Positions 41,059 through 49,863 of a DNA stretch of 64,000 bases are shown one piece after another. The stretch covers positions 1,190,198 to 1,254,197 of the forward strand of contig JAGYJG010000001.1 in the NCBI GenBank assembly GCA_018402155.1. The letters are read 5' to 3'. Position 1 is the stretch's first letter; each line of letters opens with the position of its first letter. Origin of the DNA: Bacteroidia bacterium (GTDB taxonomy: Bacteria > Bacteroidota > Bacteroidia > NS11-12g > UBA9320). The position numbers were made by a program, and so were the translations under genes. The notes below the pieces were generated by a model, which was not told the origin of the DNA, did not search any database, and was given only the letters and a program-made list of their open reading frames with translations.

Positions 41059-41790
41059 CTAGCTCCTATTTGCCTTATCATATTTGCGCAGCAGCTTAAC
41101 AAAAACTCCAAAATCGTTGGGATAATCTGCCACTATTTTCATAGGTGCTCCATCCATGTCATTGAGTTCCAGTGAATACGCATGCAGTGCAAAACGCTCA
41201 ATCATCGGCCGTTCTTCTTCTCGCTTATTTGCTGTAAAACTCCGCTTGAATCTAGACAAAAAAGGGATTTTCCCCCCATAAATTTCATCGGCAGTTATGG
41301 GAGCATTTTGAGAGGCCAGATGGATGCGTATTTGATGTTGTCTGCCGCTTTCTGGCCTGCACTCCAAAAGAGTAAAATGACAAAAGTTTTCGATACTATT
41401 GACTGTTGTTTTGCTGGGCTTTCCCTTTTGTCTATTTATGGCGCTGCGTCCGCTTCGCGTGGTTATCAATGGCAAGTCTATCAGTAGGTCTTTAACGCTG
41501 TGTACCCCATCACTAATGGCGTGATACACTTTTTTCACCTTTCGTTTTTCAAAAGAAACTGCCGCGTGTGAATAGGCTTTTGGATGTTTAGAAAGCAGAA
41601 GTACCCCGCTGGTTTCTTTATCTAGACGGTGGCACAGTTGGAGGTTTTCATTATACTTTTTAGCTTGCTCTATTACCGAATTGGCCAAGCCTATGCGCTC
41701 GTGTAGGCTACTTACTCCTGCAGGCTTGCTTATAGCCAGGTAGTTGGTATTTTCAAAAATTATTTGTTCCTTGAATTTGAAATTTTTCAC
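41059..41790 (-). CDS. RluA-family RNA pseudouridine synthase
   Basis: A 243-residue enzyme that isomerises uridine to pseudouridine in rRNA or tRNA. The catalytic aspartate lies in CHRLDKETSGVLLLSK (about 53-68), preceded by AISKPAGVSS; further motifs are PESGRQHQIRIHLA and ITADEIYGG. There is no N-terminal S4 domain, so it is a short RluA type. Which site it modifies cannot be told. Its ATG overlaps the stop of hisS by four bases, so it is coupled to a tRNA-synthetase gene. Confidence 0.9.
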   Translation of the reverse strand: MKNFKFKEQIIFENTNYLAISKPAGVSSLHERIGLANSVIEQAKKYNENLQLCHRLDKETSGVLLLSKHPKAYSHAAVSFEKRKVKKVYHAISDGVHSVKDLLIDLPLITTRSGRSAINRQKGKPSKTTVNSIENFCHFTLLECRPESGRQHQIRIHLASQNAPITADEIYGGKIPFLSRFKRSFTANKREEERPMIERFALHAYSLELNDMDGAPMKIVADYPNDFGVFVKLLRKYDKANRS

Positions 41791-43160
41791 GTAGCTAGGT
41801 ATACTTTTAATTGTGTTACTTCTAGACTTACTTGTTCTCCTTTATTCAAATTTTTCACGGTTAGCATACCGGTTTCCATTTCTGATTCGCCTATCACTAT
41901 AGCATATTTTACGCCAATTTTATTGGCAAAATCAAACTGTTTATTAATTCGCTTTTGGTCGGGATACACAAGAGTGGCTATTCCCATATTTCTTAGTTTT
42001 CTGGCTACTTGTGTGGCATAGCGCTGGGTTTTTTCATCAAAATGACACAAAAGCACACTTTTATTTTCGTGTAAATCTTTGGGCCACAAATCTTGCACTT
42101 GCAGTATTTCATATAGACGATCGATGCCAAAACTAATCCCTACACCACTGATATCATTTAGGCCAAAAACACCGGTGAGATCGTCATACCGCCCACCACC
42201 AGACACACTTCCGATTTCACTGTTTGGCACTATCGCTTCAAAAATACACCCGGTGTAATAGTCTAGCCCGCGAGCCAAGCTCAAGTCTAGTTCAACCCGT
42301 ATTTGCAAATTACTGCCTTCCAAAAAAGTTAGCAAATGACTCAAATCATCTATTGCTTGCAGAGCTATAGCATTGTTATTGAATGCTTTAGCATATGTTT
42401 CTAAATTTTGAGTAGTAAGAGCTGCGTGTCCTATAATAGCAAAAATTTGGTTACATTTAGATTCGAGTATTCCGTAGCTCATCAATTCTTTGGTCACGCC
42501 CTCCACCCCTATTTTATCCAGTTTGTCAAGTGTGGATGTAAATTTTGCTACAGGAAATTCAAGTTGCAGCTCATTGACTAACGCTTCTAAAAACTTTCGA
42601 TGGTTTACTTTCAATACTGCATTTGGAAGTCCTAAGTTCACAAAAACTTCATTGTATATTTGAATAAGTTCTGCCTCGTTAAGTAGTGAAGTGCTTCCTA
42701 TACTATCCGCATCGCATTGGGTAAATTCTCTAAACCTACCTTTGGCTGGTCTATCTCCTCGCCATACTTGCTGTATTTGATAGCGGCGAAATGGAAACGT
42801 GATGTCGTTTCGATGCTGAACCACAAAACGTGCAAACGGGATGGTCAAGTCATATCTTAAACCTAATTTAGAGTTTCCAGGTATCCATCTATTTGGTAAA
42901 AGAGTTTTAATTTCTTCGGCAATTTCGGGAGATACTTCATTAAATAATTCCTTATTGCTTCGTATTTTATACAGCAGTTTATTGCCTTCTTCGCCGTATT
43001 TCCCTTCTAGAGTATCTAAGAGCTCTAATGCTGGAGTCTCAAGTGGTTCAAAGCCATATTTTTTGAAGACCGTGCGAATAATTGAGAGTATAAACTCCCG
43101 TTTTCTCATTACTTGCGGCCCAAAGTCTCTTGTCCCTTGCGGATTAGCTGGTTTTGACAT
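41787..43160 (-). CDS. hisS: histidyl-tRNA synthetase
   Basis: A 457-residue class II synthetase charging tRNA-His. Motif 1 is ETPALELLDTLEGKYGEE, motif 2 FRRYQIQQVWRGDRPAKGRFREFTQCDAD, and the His-specific segments LARGLDYYTG and GGGRYDDL with motif 3 GVGISFGIDRLYEIL follow. A C-terminal anticodon-binding domain occupies about 360-457. Length is slightly above that of E. coli. A TACATTTG promoter element lies five bases before the ATG. The downstream RluA-family gene overlaps by four bases. Confidence 0.96.
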   Translation of the reverse strand: MSKPANPQGTRDFGPQVMRKREFILSIIRTVFKKYGFEPLETPALELLDTLEGKYGEEGNKLLYKIRSNKELFNEVSPEIAEEIKTLLPNRWIPGNSKLGLRYDLTIPFARFVVQHRNDITFPFRRYQIQQVWRGDRPAKGRFREFTQCDADSIGSTSLLNEAELIQIYNEVFVNLGLPNAVLKVNHRKFLEALVNELQLEFPVAKFTSTLDKLDKIGVEGVTKELMSYGILESKCNQIFAIIGHAALTTQNLETYAKAFNNNAIALQAIDDLSHLLTFLEGSNLQIRVELDLSLARGLDYYTGCIFEAIVPNSEIGSVSGGGRYDDLTGVFGLNDISGVGISFGIDRLYEILQVQDLWPKDLHENKSVLLCHFDEKTQRYATQVARKLRNMGIATLVYPDQKRINKQFDFANKIGVKYAIVIGESEMETGMLTVKNLNKGEQVSLEVTQLKVYLAT

Positions 43161-43165
43161 GATTG

Positions 43166-43173
43166 CAAATGTA
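43166..43173 (-). promoter_or_regulatory. -7 element of hisS
   Basis: TACATTTG on the minus strand matches TAnnTTTG exactly and ends five bases before the hisS ATG, again implying an almost leaderless transcript. A TTG on the same strand lies 23 bases upstream (43197-43199). Confidence 0.55.
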
Positions 43174-43244
43174 CATCACGGCAGGTCGTTATATTTCAAA
43201 GTACTCCTATTTTTTCTTAACTCAAAGTGCATTTTTTTTCAAAT

Positions 43245-45086
43245 CTAGTTTTCAAAAAAATCGTTATTCAACAAACGGTAGTCGAACTTCTGCTTGAAAA
43301 TCCTCAATTGATGCATCATTAGTGCTACTATTTTAGGATACTGATCACCAACATTATACTGATGTGCATAGTCATTTTTGTAAGCAAATAGTGAGGGCTG
43401 ACTAATTCCATTCCAAACCAATGAGAAAGAATCTGAAGTACATGTGTACAAATTTCCATCGAAATGAAATACGAAACGTGCTGCTGTATCATACAATGGT
43501 TTAGAAAAACTTACCGTTTGTGGTACACCCGCCCAACTTTTTAAGGTTGGGAATAAATCAATGTGTTGTATCAGAGAAGTGTCAACTTTTGGAGTTTGAT
43601 TAGGTTTATATACAATTAAAGGAATAGCGTATTTCCCTCTGTCGTTAGAATAAGAAGGAGTCTCATTAATAGACGTGTGGTCTGCCGTGATAACAAAAAC
43701 AGTATTAAAATACCAATCTTGCTTAGCGACTATAGAAAAAAAAGAACGAAGAGCCTCATCGGTATAGCCTACAGTTTGATGTATAGGTGCCGTTCCTTTT
43801 GGAAGATAGCTGTATTGGGATGGCACGGTGTATGGATGATGGCTGCTCAAAGTAAACACACCACTAAACCAAGGCTGTTTTTGTAGGTTTATTCTTTGAG
43901 CAAAATACTGCAGAAAAGGCTCATCAAATATGCCCCAAGTTCCGTCGTAGTCTTGCTGTACAGGATATTGTTGTCTGCCTATATATTCGTCCAAACCTTG
44001 CGATATCAAAAAAGGTTTAAAACCCATAGATAGTTCGTCGGCCCCGTGATAAAATGAGGTAAAATACCCTTGTTTTTTTAACTCAAGTGGTAAGCTAGCA
44101 ATCGAACTAGTGGTGTATAGAGAGCCTATGAACGGCATTTTCATAAAGGATGGTATACCACAATAAATAGATGCTACTGCATCCATAGAGCGCAAACCAT
44201 TGGCATAGGCATTGGTATAGTTGGTAGATACATTCATGAGGCTATCTAGGAAAGGAGTATAACTTTTCCTGCCCGACACATTCAAAACAGTATATTCTTT
44301 GCCAAAACTTTCAAGTAAAATTATACATATATTCGGTTTAGAAATGTATTCGGATTTAAGCTGAATGTTATCTTTTTTCAATTCTTGCATTAGCTCGTCC
44401 TCAGGAATATATTCTTCGTATGTGATGGTATTTTTTCCGATAGACTCTAAGAGTACATAAGTAGGTGTGACCGCCGAAATTGCCTCATTATTAGGCAATG
44501 CAGAATAAGCGTCTAACAAGTTTAAAGGTTTAAGAGCTGTACCACCTCTCGCAAAAAAAATAATAACCAGAAGCAAAATACTACTCAATAAAAGTGAATG
44601 CCTCGTCGTAGTTTCTATATCCGTTTTTCTTTCGAGCTTTAAGATAAGCCACAAAAAGATTAAGGCTAAAAAAATAGCCCACCAATAATCTACAACGTAA
44701 CTAAAAATTATCGAAAAACTTTGACCTTTCAACAGTTGAAAAAGCTCAAAACCCACTATGGTCTTACTTATTTCAAAATAAAAAACATTAATAAGGCTAA
44801 AAACTAATGCTGCTAAATACAGTAATGTAAAGGTACCAGTACATAGTATTCTCCACCACGTTGCTTTATAAAATAATCCTACAAAAAGAAGCAAAAACAA
44901 CGGTGAATACCATATAGTCAATGATTTAAGATCAAACCTTAAGGCATACCATAAATACTCAAAATGCATATCCACAGCTAAGTTTGGGTGCAGAGTCCAA
45001 AGCACAAAACGACTTATCCAATACGGGGTGAGCATTAAAAGTACGAATGCAATAATTTTACAACTATTTTTTATCTTATTTTCCAC
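43245..45086 (-). CDS. LTA-synthase-like membrane sulfatase family protein
   Basis: A protein of about 613 residues with five N-terminal membrane helices and a large periplasmic alkaline-phosphatase-fold domain, as in lipoteichoic acid synthase. Metal and nucleophile regions are ILLESFGKEY, NGLRSMDAVAS (the Ser standing where LtaS has its catalytic Thr), FYHGADE and ITADHTSIN. Gram-negative members transfer phosphoglycerol or phosphoethanolamine to envelope glycans or lipids; the acceptor is unknown here. The frame opens at a TTG (45101) that lies within an AT-rich promoter-like sequence; the GTG at 45086, giving VENKIKNSCKIIAFV, is a better start. Confidence 0.85.
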   Translation of the reverse strand: MENKIKNSCKIIAFVLLMLTPYWISRFVLWTLHPNLAVDMHFEYLWYALRFDLKSLTIWYSPLFLLLFVGLFYKATWWRILCTGTFTLLYLAALVFSLINVFYFEISKTIVGFELFQLLKGQSFSIIFSYVVDYWWAIFLALIFLWLILKLERKTDIETTTRHSLLLSSILLLVIIFFARGGTALKPLNLLDAYSALPNNEAISAVTPTYVLLESIGKNTITYEEYIPEDELMQELKKDNIQLKSEYISKPNICIILLESFGKEYTVLNVSGRKSYTPFLDSLMNVSTNYTNAYANGLRSMDAVASIYCGIPSFMKMPFIGSLYTTSSIASLPLELKKQGYFTSFYHGADELSMGFKPFLISQGLDEYIGRQQYPVQQDYDGTWGIFDEPFLQYFAQRINLQKQPWFSGVFTLSSHHPYTVPSQYSYLPKGTAPIHQTVGYTDEALRSFFSIVAKQDWYFNTVFVITADHTSINETPSYSNDRGKYAIPLIVYKPNQTPKVDTSLIQHIDLFPTLKSWAGVPQTVSFSKPLYDTAARFVFHFDGNLYTCTSDSFSLVWNGISQPSLFAYKNDYAHQYNVGDQYPKIVALMMHQLRIFKQKFDYRLLNNDFFEN

Positions 45087-45108
45087 TTGAATAAAATGCA
45101 AATTATGT

Positions 45109-45116
45109 TAATTTTG
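45109..45116 (+). promoter_or_regulatory. -7 element of rpmE2
   Basis: TAATTTTG matches TAnnTTTG and is followed by CAGTCC, close to the TTTGCAGCCC extension of other ribosomal genes in this window. It lies about 80 bases before the rpmE2 ATG, leaving an AT-rich leader. Confidence 0.5.
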
Positions 45117-45198
45117 CAGTCCTATAAAAGTAAAGGTAATAATAGTTTAATATATAGTTGCCGTTAAGTACATAAATAATAAAGAATTTTATACCATC

Positions 45199-45450
45199 AT
45201 GAAGAACGATATACATCCAAAAAACTACCGATTAGTCGTGTTCAAAGACATGTCTAACGACTTTCAGTTTTTAACAAAATCTTGTGTAGAAACAAAAGAA
45301 ACCACCACCTATGAGGATGGCAACGAGTATCCAATATACAAATTAGAAATCTCTAGTGCATCACATCCGTTTTATACGGGTAAAATGAATTTTGTAGATA
45401 CTGCAGGTAGAATAGACAAGTTCAACAAGCGATACGCCAAAAAGAAATAA
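45199..45450 (+). CDS. rpmE2: 50S ribosomal protein L31, type B
   Basis: An 83-residue L31 that bridges the two ribosomal subunits. It begins [17 protein letters not shown] and ends FNKRYAKKK, with the type B insertion [32 protein letters not shown] split here across residues 32-65. It lacks the paired cysteines of the zinc-binding A type, so it does not need zinc. It has its own promoter and a terminator that immediately precedes the next gene. Confidence 0.95.
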   Translation: MKNDIHPKNYRLVVFKDMSNDFQFLTKSCVETKETTTYEDGNEYPIYKLEISSASHPFYTGKMNFVDTAGRIDKFNKRYAKKK

Positions 45451-45471
45451 TAAGTTTATCTTTTAAAATAC

Positions 45472-45505
45472 AAAAGGCTCTCTATATTTGGAGAGCCTTT
45501 TTTTT
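45472..45505 (+). terminator. rpmE2 terminator
   Basis: AAAAGGCTCTC (45472-45482) pairs with GAGAGCCTTTT (45491-45501), loop TATATTTG, followed by further Ts to 45505. The next start codon is the very next base. The loop itself is a promoter element (see separate entry). Confidence 0.9.
45483..45490 (+). promoter_or_regulatory. -7 element inside the terminator loop
   Basis: TATATTTG, an exact match to TAnnTTTG, forms the whole loop of the rpmE2 terminator and lies 15 bases before the ATG at 45506. A transcript starting here would begin within the 3' arm of the hairpin and escape termination. Confidence 0.5.
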
Positions 45506-46705
45506 ATGAATATACTACTATTTGACGATGACAAGCGCAGTGACCTATTGCCCCTTGTCTATACACGGCCTTGTGCAGAATTACGCATAGGAATTCTCAC
45601 TTTGGCCGAAAAATGGCAAAAGAGATTGCCATGTAAGGTTAGCTATATTACCCAAAAATACTTGTCTGCTAAATTTTCTGCACATTTTAGCTCAGATAAT
45701 CTATATATTAACGGAAGATTATTGGCTACAGAGAATCTTTGCCAAACGATACTGACATTAAAAAACAATTCATCACTATGGGAAGGAGATAAGATTTTGG
45801 CGCTAAGAAGTGAAAAAATACTCTGCTCGTATGAGGAGATACAGCGAGAATGTAACAATAAAATTCAAACGGAAGGCACAGTATTTCTGAATTTCACTTA
45901 TGATATTTTCAGTAAAAATGGTCAGGAAATTGCTGCTGATTTTCATCTGATTACAGCAGGACGTACATCCGCAAAACTATCTGATACTAATACACTAATA
46001 GGAAATAACATTTTCATAGAAGACGGAGTTAGTATAGAAGCGGCAGTCCTCAACGCATCAAATGGCCCGATATACATAGGTAAAAATGCAGTAATCATGG
46101 AAGGTTCAACTGTAAGAGGACCATTGGCCTTGTGCGAAGACTCAACTATAAAAATGGGCGCTAAGATATATGGTGACACAACCATAGGGCCCTCTTGTAA
46201 AGTAGGCGGAGAGGTAAGTAATACCGTATTCTATGCAAATAGTAATAAAGGTCATGATGGATTTTTAGGAAATTCGGTGATAGGAGAATGGTGCAACCTA
46301 GGAGCGGATACCAATAGCTCAAATCTTAAAAACAACTACGCGTACGTTAAGTTGTGGAATTATACAGCTAAGCGATTTAGTCCTACGGGACTACAATTTT
46401 GTGGACTAATAATGGGGGACCACAGCAAATGTGGTATCAATACAATGTTTAACACTGGCACAGTAGTCGGTGTATCTGCGAACATATTTGGGGCAAGCTT
46501 TCCAAGAAACTTCATCCCTTCATTTACCTGGGGCGGAGCATCAGGCTTTGCCACATACGCAATCCCTAAAGCTTTTGAAACAGCAAGAGTAGTGATGCAA
46601 AGACGCAACAAGGAACTAAACGATATAGAAAAAGATCTTTTAGAAAATGTTTTTGCTCAATCGGCAGAACATAGATTTTGGGAGAATAAACCAATAAACA
46701 CATGA
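45506..46705 (+). CDS. GlmU-like putative sugar nucleotidyltransferase
   Basis: A 399-residue protein with a divergent N-terminal nucleotidyltransferase half (NILLFDDDKRSDLLPLVYTRPCAELRIG) and a C-terminal left-handed beta-helix of hexapeptide repeats (IYIGKNAVIMEGSTVRGP, IKMGAKIYGDTTIGPSCKVGGEV). This is the GlmU-like group common in Bacteroidota, whose substrate is not established. A TTG inside the terminator (45488) would add six residues; the ATG at 45506 after the T-tract is the better start. It overlaps tpiA by four bases, linking it to central sugar metabolism. Confidence 0.85.
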   Translation: MNILLFDDDKRSDLLPLVYTRPCAELRIGILTLAEKWQKRLPCKVSYITQKYLSAKFSAHFSSDNLYINGRLLATENLCQTILTLKNNSSLWEGDKILALRSEKILCSYEEIQRECNNKIQTEGTVFLNFTYDIFSKNGQEIAADFHLITAGRTSAKLSDTNTLIGNNIFIEDGVSIEAAVLNASNGPIYIGKNAVIMEGSTVRGPLALCEDSTIKMGAKIYGDTTIGPSCKVGGEVSNTVFYANSNKGHDGFLGNSVIGEWCNLGADTNSSNLKNNYAYVKLWNYTAKRFSPTGLQFCGLIMGDHSKCGINTMFNTGTVVGVSANIFGASFPRNFIPSFTWGGASGFATYAIPKAFETARVVMQRRNKELNDIEKDLLENVFAQSAEHRFWENKPINT

Positions 46706-47451
46706 GACAAAACATAATAGCAGGAAATTGGAAAATGAATCTAGATTTTAACCAAGCCACAGAATTGGTCAAAGAAATCTTAGATAAGCAAAAAGAATCG
46801 GATGTTTTAACAATAATTGCACCACCGTATACACATCTCAAGAGCATCAAAGACATGCTAGGCCAAACTGATATTCGACTAGCTGCACAAAACTGTCATC
46901 ATCAAGAATCTGGAGCTTATACCGGAGAAATTTCAGTAAAAATGCTAAAAAGCGTAGGAGTGGATTATGTGATTTTAGGACATAGTGAACGACGCGAGTT
47001 TTTCAATGAAGATAGTCTTGCAATAAGCTACAAAGTGAGTAAAGTGTTAGAAAATGGACTGATACCCATATACTGTTGTGGAGAAACATTAGAAGAAAGA
47101 AATGAAGCACAACATTTTCACATAATAGAAAAACAAATTAAACAAGGGCTTTTCCAATTAAATGAGCTGGAACTTAATGACTGCCTCATAGCCTATGAAC
47201 CCGTTTGGGCTATAGGTACAGGAGAAACAGCTTCACCTGATCAAGCGCAAGAAATGCATGCTTTTATCCGAAAGACTATTGCTAACGAGTACAACGAAAT
47301 AATCGCAAACAACATTTCAATTTTATATGGAGGAAGCGTGAAACCGTCTAATGCAGTAGAGTTATTTAATTGTCCAGATATAGACGGAGGACTGATAGGC
47401 GGAGCCTCTTTACAAGTCGACCAATTTATTGAATTAACGCAAAGTTTCTAA
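46702..47451 (+). CDS. tpiA: triosephosphate isomerase
   Basis: A 249-residue TIM-barrel enzyme interconverting dihydroxyacetone phosphate and glyceraldehyde 3-phosphate. Asn and Lys of the active site are in GNWKMN (about 7-12), the catalytic His in LGHSERR (about 92-98), the catalytic Glu in AYEPVWAIGTG (about 163-173) with the flexible loop, and the phosphate site in YGGSVKPSN and GGLIGGASL. The ATG overlaps the upstream stop by four bases. No convincing terminator follows; the next gene is convergent. Confidence 0.97.
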   Translation: MRQNIIAGNWKMNLDFNQATELVKEILDKQKESDVLTIIAPPYTHLKSIKDMLGQTDIRLAAQNCHHQESGAYTGEISVKMLKSVGVDYVILGHSERREFFNEDSLAISYKVSKVLENGLIPIYCCGETLEERNEAQHFHIIEKQIKQGLFQLNELELNDCLIAYEPVWAIGTGETASPDQAQEMHAFIRKTIANEYNEIIANNISILYGGSVKPSNAVELFNCPDIDGGLIGGASLQVDQFIELTQSF

Positions 47452-47586
47452 AAAGTTTTAAAATAACCCAAGGACATTTCATAAACTCAGTAGATCCTTT
47501 TTCATTTTGAGGTTTGTTTTTACACTGGTTCGTTTTCAATAAATTGATGCTGTAAAAACTAAGAAAAGTAGACTTATTGAATTCCA

Positions 47587-48162
47587 TTAAAATAAATAAC
47601 CTAAACCTACAGCCATATGATCTACAAGCGAAAAGGTATAGCGTTGATCTGCATTGTTCCCTTTGGCATTATAGTCTTGTAAATTCACATTAAGATTAGT
47701 ACGTGACTCAATAGAAAAACGTATATTACTAAACGGTTCATACGAAACACCTAGAGTAGGCCTTAAGCCAAAATTCCAAAAATACCCATAATAATCACTA
47801 CTAGCTGATTGTCTAAAATCAGAATTCCAATAACCATCCAGAGCAGCATACCCTTTAATCTTTTTAAGTCCAACTATTCGTAGATCACGCTGAAATCCCG
47901 CAGACAAGTCATACTGCACGGTACCTGTATTAGTTGAAATGGTATCTGCACGAGTTTCCTTATCAGTATCAATTAGTAGTCTTAACCCTACCCTCAGTTT
48001 CCAATTTTCCTTGGGCAAAGACCTCCGATACAAAAGTTGATAACTAGACTCATCATCGAACTTTAAAGGTGCTATAACTAGGGCTATTTCATTACTTTGC
48101 TGGGCATTTACTGCCATAGTAAAACAAAACGTAAAGGTCAAATAAACTACTATTTTTTTCAT
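47587..48162 (-). CDS. outer-membrane beta-barrel-like protein
   Basis: A 191-residue exported protein, beginning at the ATG of MKKIVVYLTFTFCFTMAVNAQQ, a clear signal peptide; the frame extends ten codons further upstream to 48192 but that would bury the signal and run into the neighbouring terminator. The mature part has alternating hydrophobic strands with aromatic ends (YQLLYRRSL, WKLRVGLRLLID, YFWNFGLRPTLGVSYEP, HMAVGLGYLF) and ends in Phe, as expected for a small outer-membrane barrel. No named family is recognised. It is downstream of an OmpA gene but separated from it by a terminator. Confidence 0.7.
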   Translation of the reverse strand: MKKIVVYLTFTFCFTMAVNAQQSNEIALVIAPLKFDDESSYQLLYRRSLPKENWKLRVGLRLLIDTDKETRADTISTNTGTVQYDLSAGFQRDLRIVGLKKIKGYAALDGYWNSDFRQSASSDYYGYFWNFGLRPTLGVSYEPFSNIRFSIESRTNLNVNLQDYNAKGNNADQRYTFSLVDHMAVGLGYLF

Positions 48163-48190
48163 AATTAAATCGTGTAGAATACAATGATAC

Positions 48191-48219
48191 AAAAAAAGCT
48201 CCGATAAAATCGGAGCTTT
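48191..48219 (-). terminator. terminator of the OmpA-family gene
   Basis: AAAGCTCCGAT (48195-48205) pairs with ATCGGAGCTTT (48209-48219) around a three-base loop; on the minus strand the stem runs into seven Ts. It ends the transcript of the OmpA gene. Confidence 0.88.
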
Positions 48220-48245
48220 AAAAATTTATTCAAAAGTGGTGAGAT

Positions 48246-49778
48246 TTATTTTCTTGATTCTAACAAATCTTTTGCCTGAATGATATCTATACGTCTTGTA
48301 CCGTAATCTACTCCCTTATCATTACTGTAAACTGTTGACAATCTACTTCTTTCTATGCCGTAGTTTGCTTCTAGATGATCAATAATAGCATTTGATCTTT
48401 TCCAAGCTAGTTGCTCTCCAGATTTACTCGCAGTATAACCGGTTGCGTTTACACTAAGGCTAGGGCATTGTTTTAATTTCTCAGCTATGGTGTAAAGAAC
48501 ACCAAAAGAAGAAGGAGCGATTTTTGAGCTGTTGTTATCAAAAATAATAGTTGGAAGAGTAACGTTATCGCAATCGCAGCAAGCTCCACCCATTTTCACT
48601 TCATTACCTCTAGCATCTACCAAAACCCCTGCTGGTGTATTATTATCTTCGTCAAATGCATCTGGAACTCCGTCACCATCTGTGTCGAGTGCACGTCCAT
48701 TCTCATCTACCAGAGTAGTTATCGAGAATGGCTCAACATCATCGCAATCGTTTATTCCATCGTTGTCGCTATCCATAGGTTTGCCATTAGGATATACTTT
48801 ATCACAATCTGTGTTCGTATTGTCTTTATCATAGAAATTTGAAACACCGTCTCCGTCATCATCTATAGCTAGTTGTTTAAGATCCTCAGTTATTTTTTTC
48901 ATCTCCTCCAAATCAGCATATATGGTCTCCATAGGATTTAACCAATCGTAATGTTCTTTTTCTCCTTTTTTTCCTAATTTGATGGAAGCTTGTAACCCTA
49001 AAGTAGAATAAAAATCTCTACTCATATTTCTTGAAATGTCAAAGTTAAAAGCGTCTAAATCGTCTGAACGAGTCCAACGAGTTTTCCACTCCAAACCTAA
49101 ATCAAGCCATTCTCCAAAATTTCTCTTAATACCAAAACCAAAAGGAATAACTAGATTTCGTCCCTTATAAGTTGTTTCTGCAGTTACCACATCAGCACTC
49201 TCAGTGGTTACCACACCGTTTACATCATATCCGGTAAGAAATAGTTCCCCAAATTCCGCATAATATCCTCTAGCATCCACTTCATCTGTGAATTCACCTC
49301 TAGCATTACTCCAGATAGCACCAAGACCTAAAAAAGTAAATAATTGAACTTTTCTAAGGGGGCGTAAAAAGGAAATATTACCTAAAGTAAAGACAGTAGT
49401 TACGTCCAAATCCCTAAAGTTATTCGTCATTTCATACGAATCCTTACTAGGAGTCATATCTGTAGGATTCCTAGGAGTGGTACTTTGGTCTCTACCACCG
49501 GAGATGCGTGGGTTGGCACGTCCACCGTTCAGCTGTCCCATATTACCACTAATTTTTAGGCCGAAGGTTTGCGATACTGAATACTTTGCATGCACACCTC
49601 CAGACAAACCGAGCGCAAAATCACTCACATCACCGTGCAAAGCTGTTGGGCTAACTTGCAAACCTACAGACCATTTTTTCGATGGTCTAAATTTAGAGAA
49701 ATAACCCCCAACCTGCGCTTCAGATGCTGTAAAGCATCCAACTGTAAGAAGAACTAAAATTATTTTGAATTGTTTCAT
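48246..49778 (-). CDS. OmpA-family outer-membrane protein with thrombospondin type 3 repeats
   Basis: A 510-residue envelope protein. Signal peptide about 1-21 (ending SEAQ), an N-terminal beta-barrel (about 22-275), calcium-binding type 3 repeats (about 300-385: DDDGDGVSNFYDKDN, DSDNDGINDCDD, DTDGDGVPDAFDEDN), a CCDCD cysteine cluster, and a C-terminal OmpA domain (about 405-505) with LPTIIFDNNSSKIAP and the peptidoglycan-binding GTRRIDII. It probably anchors the outer membrane to the wall. It is a single-gene unit with its own terminator. Confidence 0.9.
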   Translation of the reverse strand: MKQFKIILVLLTVGCFTASEAQVGGYFSKFRPSKKWSVGLQVSPTALHGDVSDFALGLSGGVHAKYSVSQTFGLKISGNMGQLNGGRANPRISGGRDQSTTPRNPTDMTPSKDSYEMTNNFRDLDVTTVFTLGNISFLRPLRKVQLFTFLGLGAIWSNARGEFTDEVDARGYYAEFGELFLTGYDVNGVVTTESADVVTAETTYKGRNLVIPFGFGIKRNFGEWLDLGLEWKTRWTRSDDLDAFNFDISRNMSRDFYSTLGLQASIKLGKKGEKEHYDWLNPMETIYADLEEMKKITEDLKQLAIDDDGDGVSNFYDKDNTNTDCDKVYPNGKPMDSDNDGINDCDDVEPFSITTLVDENGRALDTDGDGVPDAFDEDNNTPAGVLVDARGNEVKMGGACCDCDNVTLPTIIFDNNSSKIAPSSFGVLYTIAEKLKQCPSLSVNATGYTASKSGEQLAWKRSNAIIDHLEANYGIERSRLSTVYSNDKGVDYGTRRIDIIQAKDLLESRK

Positions 49779-49863
49779 AAATTATTATTTTTTCTGAACC
49801 TTGATATTGTTAACTCGATAATTGTAATACAAAAGTAATTGATTTTTAATGGTAGCCAAATAT

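Noticed and set aside
41059-43160. A tRNA or T-box regulator near hisS
   Set aside because: No tRNA-like arms or T-box elements could be found; the promoter is directly before the start codon.
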